Shown piece after piece: positions 17,589 through 25,264 of a DNA stretch of 36,976 nt. A program made the translations under genes and the position numbers. The notes beneath the pieces were generated by a model that did no database searches, had not been told where the DNA came from, and was given only the letters and a program-made list of their open reading frames with translations. Origin of the DNA: Sphingobacteriia bacterium 28-36-52 (GTDB lineage: Bacteria; Bacteroidota; Bacteroidia; Chitinophagales; Chitinophagaceae); the NCBI GenBank assembly GCA_002281575.1, contig NCGN01000018.1, positions 1 through 36,976 on the forward strand. Direction: 5' to 3'. Each line of letters starts with the position of its first letter. Within the stretch, counting starts at the first letter, position 1.

Positions 17589-18713
17589 TCAAATTACTTT
17601 CGTCACCATTTTTTCTGCAACACCAAAACTCAAAGTCATTCCTGCACCACCTAACCCATTTAACAAATAAACTTCATTAATTGGCTCTGAAAAAAACCAT
17701 GATGATCCATCCTTCATTTTAGGATATACTCCATTCCAAGTAGCAATAATACCCCAATTACTTGCATCTATGAAAGTATTTAAGTAACGAAGAATTAAAT
17801 CGTTTATATATTGTTGATCAAATGGATCAAATGTATACCCATATTCGTGTGAATCTCCTACTGTTAGTTCTCCCAATTCATGCTGAGAAACCATTACATG
17901 TATCCCATGCTTTAAGTATTCGGGCATTTCAGTCAACATTTTATCTTGCAATTTTGATAAAGAAGGGGCGTTTTTAAAACTGCTGTAATGCAATAAAGAC
18001 AACCCACCACAAATAGAAGTACCTATAGATTTATTCGTAGGCATACTCATACGCATCATTTGCAACTTACACTTAACAATAGGAATAGAAGTAAACACTT
18101 CAGGGAAAAGTGTTTCAATATCTTGCCCACTACAAATAAATATTTTATCTGCATTGAATACCTTCCCCCCAGCTTTCACAAAACCAGTTCCTAATTCTTG
18201 AACGGTATGATTCCATAAAAATAGAATCCCATCATTTGTTGCCAAATAGTCACTAACAGTTGCAACAGCAATTCTAGGATCAACAATCAATTCATCACTA
18301 GAATATAATCCGCCGTACAAATTATTTTGTTTAACCTGCGGAAACTTATTGGCAATTTGACTTGGAGTTAACAATTGAATTGGCCTACCCTCCTTATCAA
18401 ACTGAGCAAACAATTCATTTAAAACCATCCACTCTTCAATTGAATAAGCTACATGTAAACTACCTGAATTACTGTACCACATTCCAGTTCCATCACAAAT
18501 GTCTTTCCAAATTTGTGAAGATTTTTTAGCCAATTGATACAATTCACCAGCAGGCTGACCAATTGGCCAAACCATCCCAAAATTTCTTATAGAAGCACCC
18601 ACTGCCCTTTCAGTTTTATCAATTATAGTAACGCTAAAGCCATTATTAAAAAGAGTTCTAGCGGTTGCAAGTCCAACAATACCCGCACCAACTACAATTG
18701 CAGATTTTTTCAC
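17589..18713 (-). CDS. TIGR03364-type FAD-dependent amine oxidoreductase (phosphonate-associated)
   Basis: DAO-fold flavoenzyme, 374 aa, cytoplasmic. The dinucleotide motif is VVGAGIVG (7-14), followed by the clade-specific GASIRNFGMVWPIGQ (39-53), and near the C-terminus NGLGGAGMTLSFGVAEKM. I recognise it as the TIGR03364 group, defined by its link to phosphonatase-like genes; characterised relatives oxidise aminophosphonates such as N-methyl-2-aminoethylphosphonate, giving phosphonoacetaldehyde. Exact substrate here is not readable. The start is a GTG at 18713 overlapping the stop of the transporter gene (GTGA), a sign of translational coupling. It is the last gene of the four-gene operon and lies 84 bp ahead of susC. 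It could replace a PhnW transaminase, which is absent from the window. Confidence 0.85.
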   Translation of the reverse strand: MKKSAIVVGAGIVGLATARTLFNNGFSVTIIDKTERAVGASIRNFGMVWPIGQPAGELYQLAKKSSQIWKDICDGTGMWYSNSGSLHVAYSIEEWMVLNELFAQFDKEGRPIQLLTPSQIANKFPQVKQNNLYGGLYSSDELIVDPRIAVATVSDYLATNDGILFLWNHTVQELGTGFVKAGGKVFNADKIFICSGQDIETLFPEVFTSIPIVKCKLQMMRMSMPTNKSIGTSICGGLSLLHYSSFKNAPSLSKLQDKMLTEMPEYLKHGIHVMVSQHELGELTVGDSHEYGYTFDPFDQQYINDLILRYLNTFIDASNWGIIATWNGVYPKMKDGSSWFFSEPINEVYLLNGLGGAGMTLSFGVAEKMVTKVI

Positions 18714-20014
18714 AGTATTTGATTTGATAATTTAAAATATTTTATATGCCCAATCACAGTAAAAAGGACTAAGACAATTCCAATAATTGCAGTTACAGTA
18801 AACAAAAAAGTAAAAAATATAACCCAACTAAATTGAAATGTAATAAATTCCTTTATCAATAGAACCAATACGGTTCCCATATAACCAAATGCATCTGCGA
18901 TATACATAACAAATCCAACATTACCTCTTACAGAATAGGTCGAAATCATTCTCTCAAAATAAATACAATTAAATGGCAAATAAGCTAGATATAAACCAGC
19001 TGTAGAAAGCAACATCCAATATAAAGGACTTAGCATTTGTTGTTTAAAAAACAAAGTAGATAATAATGAAATTAACAGCCCTATTATAACTAATACATGG
19101 GTATAAATAAATGCCTTAAAATTTGATTTAATACTAAAAAAAGCAGCGATGATAACAAGTACAAAAAGTGTAATCATTGTACTTGTTTGAACAAATATTC
19201 CTGCCGCCCCTTTAAAACCTGTTTCAATCCACAATTCATTAGCAAAATCTTCACTAAAGTCTCTTACAATAGTAAACAACATATAACTAATAACAATGGG
19301 AGCCAACAACCCTCCAAACCGCCAAACAAATTCCTTTCGCTCCTGCTTACTCATTGGTACCCTTTCTGAACGTACCAATATATCCGACTGATTGGGGATT
19401 GGCGTTTGCTTCAATAACCACAATGCAAAAAGTAATGGGATTAAAAAAATACCCCCAGCAATAAAAGGCATCCAAAAGTCATGAATATCAAAACTGAGGA
19501 GCAACCACTTCCCAACTGTTTTTGCTAAACCAGAAGCAAAAATAAAGCTGCTTGCTAAAAACGCTCCCAAAATTTCAGTTGTTTTTCTACCTTCTAAAAA
19601 TCCAAAGACTAAACCAAAAACCATCCCTAACGGAAGTCCGTTTAAGAACATGCAAATAATATTATATGGGGCTGGTACAATTGCAAACAAGAATAAAGCA
19701 AACCACGCAAATAGAATACAAAATAAAATCCCTTTGATTCTATTTCGTGGATCCATAGATGCTATAATATTAATACCAATAAATTTACTTATCATGTACC
19801 CAACAACTTGGGCTATTACTAAACATACTTTATAGGATATCCCAAAAAATGCCCAGCTTTCGTAAAGCCCAACCGTGAACGGTTTTCGAAATCCATACAT
19901 ACCTGTATATACAACAAATGCAGAAAATGAAACAACCAACAACAATACTGCCGGAGAATTTTTCATCCAATTGCTGATGCTTAGATTATGTCGAAAATTA
20001 AATGCATTCATCAT
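18710..20014 (-). CDS. DUF5690 membrane protein, predicted phosphonate/organophosphate permease of the MFS
   Basis: A 434-aa polytopic inner-membrane protein with about 12 hydrophobic helices, of the DUF5690 family known from Bacteroidota. Helix 1 reads FVVYTGMYGFRKPFTVGLY (33-51), close in form to the GlpT/UhpT (organophosphate:phosphate antiporter) helix 1 with its YxxRK. Arg43 would match GlpT Arg45. After the central loop, ISYMLFTIVRDFSEDF (242-257) puts Arg251 where GlpT has Arg269; in GlpT these two arginines bind the phosphate group. An MFS-like loop, GFLEGRKTTEILGA, follows helix 4. The ATG at 20014 overlaps the upstream stop (ATGA); a second ATG at 20011 is also possible. Sitting between phosphonate enzymes, it is most simply their substrate importer. 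Function is inference. Confidence 0.8.
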   Translation of the reverse strand: MMNAFNFRHNLSISNWMKNSPAVLLLVVSFSAFVVYTGMYGFRKPFTVGLYESWAFFGISYKVCLVIAQVVGYMISKFIGINIIASMDPRNRIKGILFCILFAWFALFLFAIVPAPYNIICMFLNGLPLGMVFGLVFGFLEGRKTTEILGAFLASSFIFASGLAKTVGKWLLLSFDIHDFWMPFIAGGIFLIPLLFALWLLKQTPIPNQSDILVRSERVPMSKQERKEFVWRFGGLLAPIVISYMLFTIVRDFSEDFANELWIETGFKGAAGIFVQTSTMITLFVLVIIAAFFSIKSNFKAFIYTHVLVIIGLLISLLSTLFFKQQMLSPLYWMLLSTAGLYLAYLPFNCIYFERMISTYSVRGNVGFVMYIADAFGYMGTVLVLLIKEFITFQFSWVIFFTFLFTVTAIIGIVLVLFTVIGHIKYFKLSNQIL

Positions 20015-20691
20015 TCAATCAACAATAAAATATCCTGCAAATGATGAATAATATAATCTGGATTAGCCATTTGAAGCATTTGTTCATCCTGCGCACCAGT
20101 TGTTATGCCAATGGTTAATCCGCAATTTGCATTTTTGCCTTCCTCTATATCTACGATAGAGTCTCCTATTTTCACAACAAGATTTGCATCAGTTATATGA
20201 AATTGTTGCATGGCTAAAAAAATCATATCAGGAGATGGTCGACCATGTAAAACATCCGAAGCCGTTATTAATCCATCTATATGATTCCCAATTTCCCAGT
20301 GTAGTTTTTGCAACAAAAAGTGAGCTGTTTTGCTGTCATATCCAGTGTTAAGCACAACTTTAATTTCCATCAACTTCAATTGTGCAAATAATTCTTCTGC
20401 ACCATCCATCGATACTATAGGAGCAGTTGTATAGATGGTTGCTAATTTATCATTGAATATTTGATGTAATCTTTCAGCAATATTGTCTGGCGCAAATACA
20501 CCCAGCTCAATTAAAATATCTTTTAATGCTGCTTTTTTCTCTTTTCCTGCTCCAATTGCAAGTACTAAGTCTAAACTACAATCATATCCATCGTTTATTA
20601 ACACTTGATGCAATAATTTATAAACAATATTATCCTCGTTAATAGTGGTGCCTGCCATATCAAAAACCACCATGGAAATTTTCTTTTTCAT
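20011..20691 (-). CDS. Phosphonatase-like HAD hydrolase (PhnX-like, TIGR03351 type)
   Basis: HAD-superfamily hydrolase expected to break a C-P bond of phosphonoacetaldehyde or a close relative, releasing phosphate in the cytoplasm. The nucleophile motif is FDMAGTT, where Ala replaces the second Asp of ordinary HAD phosphatases, the hallmark of the PhnX branch. The cap has IGAGKEKKAAL, whose first Lys (residue 50) aligns with the Schiff-base Lys53 of PhnX; HGRPSPDM has Arg in the place of the usual HAD Lys; IGDSIVDIEEG is motif IV. Length 226 aa is shorter than PhnX (about 265). I prefer the ATG at 20691, one base after the upstream stop; an in-frame TTG at 20700 would overlap. Being the PhnX-like sister clade, it may act on a hydroxylated or substituted analogue. 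Confidence 0.87.
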   Translation of the reverse strand: MKKKISMVVFDMAGTTINEDNIVYKLLHQVLINDGYDCSLDLVLAIGAGKEKKAALKDILIELGVFAPDNIAERLHQIFNDKLATIYTTAPIVSMDGAEELFAQLKLMEIKVVLNTGYDSKTAHFLLQKLHWEIGNHIDGLITASDVLHGRPSPDMIFLAMQQFHITDANLVVKIGDSIVDIEEGKNANCGLTIGITTGAQDEQMLQMANPDYIIHHLQDILLLIE

Positions 20692-20692
20692 C

Positions 20693-21277
20693 TTATTCAA
20701 TTTGACTCTTTTGTAAATGACGAATAATCATTTGCTTATAGGGTTCAAAGCTTTCAGGCAATGGTTTATTAGGAATTTTAGCTTCTTCATCAATTCTTCT
20801 AATGGCAAGTATATCATTCATGTATGGGTTTTGCTCAAATAATTCTGCTTCCTTTTGAGACATAGGCCCTCCTTGCATATCTAAGGTTTTTAAACTTGCA
20901 GAAGATAAAAGCCCCAAGTATTCGGGGAATTTAAAACAGAGATAGCGTTTTGCAGGTACATGCATGGCAACTGACTGTATTACCTTTTCGGAAAACCCTC
21001 TAGCGTGTAAATATGTGGCCCCTAAAATTTCGTGATCTTGTAATCCAAGCCCTTCCATATCATTAAGGATAGTAGTAGGCTCACAAATATGCCCTATATC
21101 ATGAAGAAGTGCTGCAATAATTAAATCTTCAGAAAGCCCTTTCTCTGCAGCAATTTCGGCACTTTGAACCATATGCTCCAGCTTTGTAACTGGCTCTCCA
21201 ATATATTCAGAACCTCCATTTGAAAGCAACAAATGAATGACTTCTTCCGCAATTTCGGTAGCAATTATTCTTTCCAT
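20693..21277 (-). CDS. phnZ: PhnZ-type HD-domain diiron oxygenase (phosphonate degradation)
   Basis: A 194-aa HD-domain protein of the phosphonate-operon family (TIGR03276). PhnZ uses a mixed-valent diiron centre and O2 to split 1-hydroxy-2-aminoethylphosphonate into glycine and phosphate. Residues match PhnZ closely: Tyr25 and Glu28 (EYIGE, the Tyr24/Glu27 gate), His35, His59-Asp60 and His63 (LLHDIGH), His82, His106 and Asp163 (RRIDEEAK). This is a fuller agreement than general HD phosphohydrolases give, and argues against a nucleotidase or signalling phosphodiesterase. It is first in the operon, 88 bp after the S41 protease gene, with a promoter-like TAGGTTTG upstream; the next gene starts one base after its TAA. 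No PhnY dioxygenase, the usual maker of its substrate, is in the window. Confidence 0.88.
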   Translation of the reverse strand: MERIIATEIAEEVIHLLLSNGGSEYIGEPVTKLEHMVQSAEIAAEKGLSEDLIIAALLHDIGHICEPTTILNDMEGLGLQDHEILGATYLHARGFSEKVIQSVAMHVPAKRYLCFKFPEYLGLLSSASLKTLDMQGGPMSQKEAELFEQNPYMNDILAIRRIDEEAKIPNKPLPESFEPYKQMIIRHLQKSQIE

Positions 21278-21282
21278 TAGGA

Positions 21283-21299
21283 TTGTTTAAACAAACCTA
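21283..21299 (-). promoter_or_regulatory. Promoter -7 element and 12-bp palindrome before the phosphonate operon
   Basis: On the minus strand a TAGGTTTG element (21292-21299), identical to that of susC, lies about 15 bp ahead of the ATG at 21277, implying a very short leader. A perfect palindrome TTGTTTAAACAA (21283-21294) overlaps it and the expected transcription start, a good place for a repressor. No convincing -33 TTTG is seen at the usual distance. Confidence 0.45.
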
Positions 21300-21365
21300 T
21301 TGAAGGGAGATTGCTATATGCGATTTTTTAGATTAACAAAACATGAAGGAATTGTTAGCAAATTA

Positions 21366-22955
21366 TTACTGAACCAGCTTAACTGCTTTGCTAACTAAAA
21401 TGTCTGCATCATTTGTCACCACAAAATATCCATTGGTACGCCAAATTTGACGGGCAATTAATGCTTTAATTCTATTCAATATAAAATTTTTGCTGCGTGC
21501 ATCTATAGCATTGAAGTTCAACCCTTCATTAGAAGCATAAGCAACAAATCTATTCCATTGTAATTCAGTAACCTTGAAATTTACCTTAAACTCAGTAGCA
21601 TCTTTGTACAATGTGTATTGCTTTCTATTGGTAACAAAATCATTATAGGCAAAATCATTTAAGGTACTGGTCATGAGCACTTGTAATACTGCCCTAGTAT
21701 ATAATGAGGAATCAAATAATACCGTGGTATCTGGTGTAATCCCCCCGCCACCAAAAACAATTTTACCAGCAGGTGTTTTATATTTTTTTACAGACCTGGC
21801 TAAGGAATCTTTTTTGGCGCTTGAATCTGTTTGATGAAAACGACCTACTACTTCATCGTTGTACTTATCTATTCCATCCGCATAAGACTTTTGAATATTT
21901 CTTCCTAGAGGTGTAAAATACCTAGCAACAGTTAACCTTACAGCAGACCCGTCACTCAATTGAAATTGTTGTTGAACCAACCCTTTACCAAATGAACGTC
22001 TACCCATGATGGTTGCTCTGTCCCAATCTTGCAAAGCTCCTGCTAAAATTTCACTTGCAGAAGCAGATGACTCATCAATTAATACAACCAATTTCCCTTT
22101 CTCAAAAAGCCCAGGTCGTTTAGCAGTGAATTCGGTTCTTGGGGTATTTTCTCCTTCTGTATAAACAATCAATTTATTGTCTTCTAAAAATTCATCTGCC
22201 ATATCCACTGCTTCTTTCATTAACCCCCCAGTATTTCCCCTTAAATCTAAAATAAGACTTTCCATTTTTAGCCCCTGTAATTTTTCTAACTCGGTCATGA
22301 ACTCTTCATAGGTTCTTTCAGCAAATTTATTCAAACGTATAAATCCCACTTTTGGCGCAATCATATATGCTGCGTCTATAGAGCTTACAGGAATATTTCC
22401 ACGAGTTATGGTCACTTCTTTCATTTTACCTGCACGCAAATATTTCACTTTAACTTTTGAATCAGCTGGGCCTCTAAATAATTTTCTAATGGCAGCCCCA
22501 TCTAATTTTTTACCTGCAATTGAAACCGTATCATTTACATAAATCAACTGATCACCCGTCATTAATCCCACTTTTTCAGCTGGCCCTCCTGGCATAATGC
22601 TCATTACATTAACCGTATCGTTCATTTGACGGAACTCTATTCCAATCCCTTGGAAATTCCCCATAATGTCTTCATTGGCTGCAGATAAGTCAGAAGAAGG
22701 AATAAATACCGAGTGGGGATCTAAATGCTTCAATAATTCATTGGCTACTAATCCATTGATACTATCTGCCGAAACCTTGTCAACATACCTATTTTTAATC
22801 AATTCGGTTAGTTCTTGTAAAGAAGAACGGCTTGAAGGATTAAAAAACTGAGGAGACATGGTCTTTTCTTTCAATTGAAAGCCAATTAACATTCCCACAA
22901 TCATTACAATCGCAAATAAAACCGGTAACAAAACCTGCAGTTTCTTAGAACCCAT
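21366..22955 (-). CDS. S41 family carboxyl-terminal processing peptidase
   Basis: Serine protease of the Ctp/Prc family, 529 aa, anchored by an N-terminal membrane helix (about 7-27) and facing the periplasm. Next come an N-terminal cap region, a PDZ domain (about 100-185, with GIGIEFRQMNDTVNVMSIMPGGPAEKVG in two strands and the ligand groove), and the peptidase core. The Ser-Lys dyad is Ser299 in DESSASASEI and Lys324 in SFGKGLVQQQF, 25 residues apart as in E. coli Prc. A C-terminal extension of about 150 residues follows. It trims or degrades envelope proteins from their C-termini. It lies on the same strand as the phosphonate operon, 88 bp upstream, but has no functional link to it that I can see. 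Confidence 0.93.
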   Translation of the reverse strand: MGSKKLQVLLPVLFAIVMIVGMLIGFQLKEKTMSPQFFNPSSRSSLQELTELIKNRYVDKVSADSINGLVANELLKHLDPHSVFIPSSDLSAANEDIMGNFQGIGIEFRQMNDTVNVMSIMPGGPAEKVGLMTGDQLIYVNDTVSIAGKKLDGAAIRKLFRGPADSKVKVKYLRAGKMKEVTITRGNIPVSSIDAAYMIAPKVGFIRLNKFAERTYEEFMTELEKLQGLKMESLILDLRGNTGGLMKEAVDMADEFLEDNKLIVYTEGENTPRTEFTAKRPGLFEKGKLVVLIDESSASASEILAGALQDWDRATIMGRRSFGKGLVQQQFQLSDGSAVRLTVARYFTPLGRNIQKSYADGIDKYNDEVVGRFHQTDSSAKKDSLARSVKKYKTPAGKIVFGGGGITPDTTVLFDSSLYTRAVLQVLMTSTLNDFAYNDFVTNRKQYTLYKDATEFKVNFKVTELQWNRFVAYASNEGLNFNAIDARSKNFILNRIKALIARQIWRTNGYFVVTNDADILVSKAVKLVQ

Positions 22956-23026
22956 AAATACACATTAAATTATATGTCATGTAAGCATGCAAATATCTAT
23001 ATTTATTGCCGAATTAAACCTTTCCT

Positions 23027-23869
23027 ATGCCTGCCATATTAATTGCCGACAGCGGCTCTACCAAATGCGAGTGGTGTTTGCTGGTTAACGGCAAGAAAAA
23101 AACTGTATTAACACCCGCTATGAGTCCCTATTTTGTGTCTGGAGAAGAAATGATTCAGATTTTAAATAAACAACTCATCCCTAAAATAAAAAATACCCCA
23201 ATAGACCAACTCTATTTTTATGGTACAGGTCTAGGTAATCCTGCCAATGTGCAAATGATGAAAAAAGTGTTTAAACAACTTTTTCCAAAAACCAAAACTG
23301 AAATAAATACAGACTTATTAGGTATTGCACGTGCTTCATGTGGTAACGAAAAGGGTATTGCCTGCATTTTAGGAACTGGCTCTAATGCTTGCTATTATAA
23401 TGGCAAAAAAATCGTTTCCATAAGTCCAGGTTTGGGTTATGTATTAGGTGACGAGGGCTCAGGGGCTTATTTGGGTAAGAAAGTGATTCAATATTATTTA
23501 TATAAAACTTTTGATGAAGACTTGATGTCTAGGTTTCAAAAGCGTTTTGGAGAAACACATGCCAGCATTTTAGAAAACGTTTATAAGAAACCTTTAGCCA
23601 ATAGATACTTGGCGAGTTTTGCCCTTTTTTTGGCAGAAAACAGGGGACATTTTATGATTGAAAACATCATTGAAGATGGACTAAACGACTTTTTCTTCAC
23701 CCATTTGTATAAATTCAAAGAAAGCTGGACCCAACCTATTCATTTTGTGGGCAGTGTTGGATTTGGTTTTAGAGATGTTTTAAAAGAACTTTGTAATAGT
23801 TATGAATTAGAGTTGGGTAAAGTTTTAAAGACCCCTATGTCCGGATTATTGGCATATCATAAACAGTAA
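23027..23869 (+). CDS. BadF/BadG-type amino sugar kinase (GlcNAc/MurNAc kinase, MurK-like)
   Basis: ASKHA-fold sugar kinase, 280 aa, cytoplasmic. The phosphate-1 motif is IADSGSTKCEW (6-16), phosphate-2 ILGTGSNACYYNG, followed by GLGYVLGDEGSGAYLGK, typical of N-acetylglucosamine kinases of the BadF/BadG/BcrA/BcrD group. MurQ is encoded 5 bp downstream. MurQ needs MurNAc 6-phosphate, and in Tannerella forsythia a related kinase, MurK, supplies it; so phosphorylation of MurNAc (perhaps also GlcNAc) is the most likely job. First gene of a four-gene rightward operon, divergent from the S41 protease gene; the 71-bp gap between them has only a weak -7-like TATATTTA (22998-23005). Confidence 0.87.
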   Translation: MPAILIADSGSTKCEWCLLVNGKKKTVLTPAMSPYFVSGEEMIQILNKQLIPKIKNTPIDQLYFYGTGLGNPANVQMMKKVFKQLFPKTKTEINTDLLGIARASCGNEKGIACILGTGSNACYYNGKKIVSISPGLGYVLGDEGSGAYLGKKVIQYYLYKTFDEDLMSRFQKRFGETHASILENVYKKPLANRYLASFALFLAENRGHFMIENIIEDGLNDFFFTHLYKFKESWTQPIHFVGSVGFGFRDVLKELCNSYELELGKVLKTPMSGLLAYHKQ

Positions 23870-23874
23870 GCACC

Positions 23875-24693
23875 ATGGGTAAATTTATTAAGGTTACAGA
23901 ACAAGCTTCTAGGTACAATAACCTAGAAAAGATGAGTATACAGGAAATATTAACCAATATTAACCAAGAAGACAAAACGGTACCCGATGCCGTAGAGAAA
24001 GCCATTCCACAAATAGAAAAACTGGTTTCAGCCATTGCAGATAAAATGTTGCAAGGGGGCAGACTATTTTATATGGGTGCTGGCACAAGTGGTAGATTGG
24101 GAATTTTGGATGCCAGCGAATGCCCGCCTACTTATGGGGTTCCTTATGGCTTGGTCATCGGTTTAATTGCAGGTGGCGAAAAAGCCATCACCCAAGCAGT
24201 GGAATTTGCAGAAGATAGTGCAGATGAAGGTTGGAGCGATTTACAAAAGCATTTTATTAATGATAAAGACGTGGTAATTGGTCTAGCAGCAAGTGGAACA
24301 ACTCCTTATGTAATTAGTGCACTAAAAGAATGTAGAAAAAGAGGCATTATCACAGGTAGTATTAGTTGCAATCCTAACTCCCCTATTTCAGCTGCTGCTG
24401 ATTTTCCAGTAGAAGTGGTAGTAGGCCCCGAATTTGTAACTGGTAGCACTCGTATGAAAAGTGGCACTGCTCAAAAGTTAGTGTTGAATATGATATCTAC
24501 TGCCATTATGATTCAACTAGGTCGAGTAGAAGATAATAAGATGGTCAATATGCAATTGAGTAATATAAAATTGGTAGATCGTGGCGTAAAAATGGTCATG
24601 GACAATTTAGGCTTAAGTGATTATGAAAAAGCAAAAGATCTTTTATTAAAATACGGCAGTGTTAAAAAAGCAGTTGAATCGGTAGGAAGCTAG
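23875..24693 (+). CDS. murQ: N-acetylmuramic acid 6-phosphate etherase
   Basis: MurQ cleaves the D-lactyl ether of MurNAc 6-phosphate, giving GlcNAc 6-phosphate and D-lactate, in peptidoglycan sugar recycling. Visible marks: the SIS-domain substrate loop MGAGTSGRLGILDASECPPTYG (67-88, read in two parts) with Glu82, and FAEDSAD with Glu113, in the positions of the two catalytic glutamates of E. coli MurQ; then GLAASGTTPYV and GSTRMKSGTAQKLVLNM. Length 272 aa is a little below the usual 300, through a short C-terminus. It is directly behind the sugar kinase, and NamZ, which frees MurNAc from glycan ends, is encoded at 32356-33561. The D-lactate made could be used by the Dld-type enzyme at 4944-7856, but no direct link is shown. 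Confidence 0.95.
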   Translation: MGKFIKVTEQASRYNNLEKMSIQEILTNINQEDKTVPDAVEKAIPQIEKLVSAIADKMLQGGRLFYMGAGTSGRLGILDASECPPTYGVPYGLVIGLIAGGEKAITQAVEFAEDSADEGWSDLQKHFINDKDVVIGLAASGTTPYVISALKECRKRGIITGSISCNPNSPISAAADFPVEVVVGPEFVTGSTRMKSGTAQKLVLNMISTAIMIQLGRVEDNKMVNMQLSNIKLVDRGVKMVMDNLGLSDYEKAKDLLLKYGSVKKAVESVGS

Positions 24694-24697
24694 TAAT

Positions 24698-25264
24698 ATG
24701 CATGAAATAGAACCATTTTTTAATTGGAGACATATATATATTGCAGAAGAAGACAAACGCTCTCCTTTTTACGGACGAACTTATTCTGAGTTTGAATTCT
24801 CTCAAACTGTTTATAATTATTTTATACATCCTCAATGGGATGATTTTGGGAGCAGAACTTTATACCTCAAAATCATTTATGTAGACTACGAATTACAATT
24901 TGCCATTATTGAATTTATTGGCGAATGGAATGATGCCATTGAGAATGATATCATGGAACTTAAGAGAGAAATCATTGATCTATTAGAGAAAGAAGGAATT
25001 TATAAATTCATATTGATTGCCGAAAATGTCTTAAATTTCCATAGCAGTGATAAAGAATATTACCAAGAATGGTTTGAAGAAGTGACAGATGAAAATGGAT
25101 GGATTGTAGCGCTCAATATGCCCTTAGCTACCCAACATGATTTTAAAGGTAAGAAACTGAATTACTATATAGAGCTCATGGATTTGCCAGCATGGAGAGT
25201 CTATAAACCCTATCATCTTTTTAAGAAAATTGACGACGAACTCAATAAACGCATTGCACTATGA
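24698..25264 (+). CDS. Conserved hypothetical protein, unknown function
   Basis: I do not recognise this 188-aa protein. It is acidic, with no signal peptide or membrane helix, rich in aromatic residues (for example FFNWRHIYIAEED at 7-19, VYNYFIHPQWDDFG at 38-51). A helix-forming stretch follows (NDIMELKREIIDLLEKEG), then FILIAENVLNFHSSDKEYY, and PAWRVYKPYHLFKKIDDELN near the end. No metal or nucleotide motif stands out. It starts 4 bp after murQ and its stop overlaps the next start (ATGA), so it is made together with MurQ and the dienelactone hydrolase-like protein. Codon use looks like that of its neighbours, which supports a real gene. Confidence 0.8.
   Translation: MHEIEPFFNWRHIYIAEEDKRSPFYGRTYSEFEFSQTVYNYFIHPQWDDFGSRTLYLKIIYVDYELQFAIIEFIGEWNDAIENDIMELKREIIDLLEKEGIYKFILIAENVLNFHSSDKEYYQEWFEEVTDENGWIVALNMPLATQHDFKGKKLNYYIELMDLPAWRVYKPYHLFKKIDDELNKRIAL

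Noticed and set aside
20011..20691. HAD protein as phosphoglycolate phosphatase (Gph)
   Set aside because: The nucleophile motif is DMAGTT instead of DxDGT, Lys50 is in the cap, and the usual HAD Lys is Arg, all typical of the phosphonatase branch.
20693..21277. HD-domain protein as a nucleotidase or (p)ppGpp/cyclic-dinucleotide phosphodiesterase
   Set aside because: It has the Tyr25/Glu28 gate, six or more iron-ligand positions and closing Asp163 as in PhnZ, and lies in a phosphonate operon.
21334..21357. TAACAA/TTGTTA inverted repeat after the S41 gene as its terminator
   Set aside because: Only 6-bp AT-rich arms with a 12-nt loop, and no T run follows on the minus strand.
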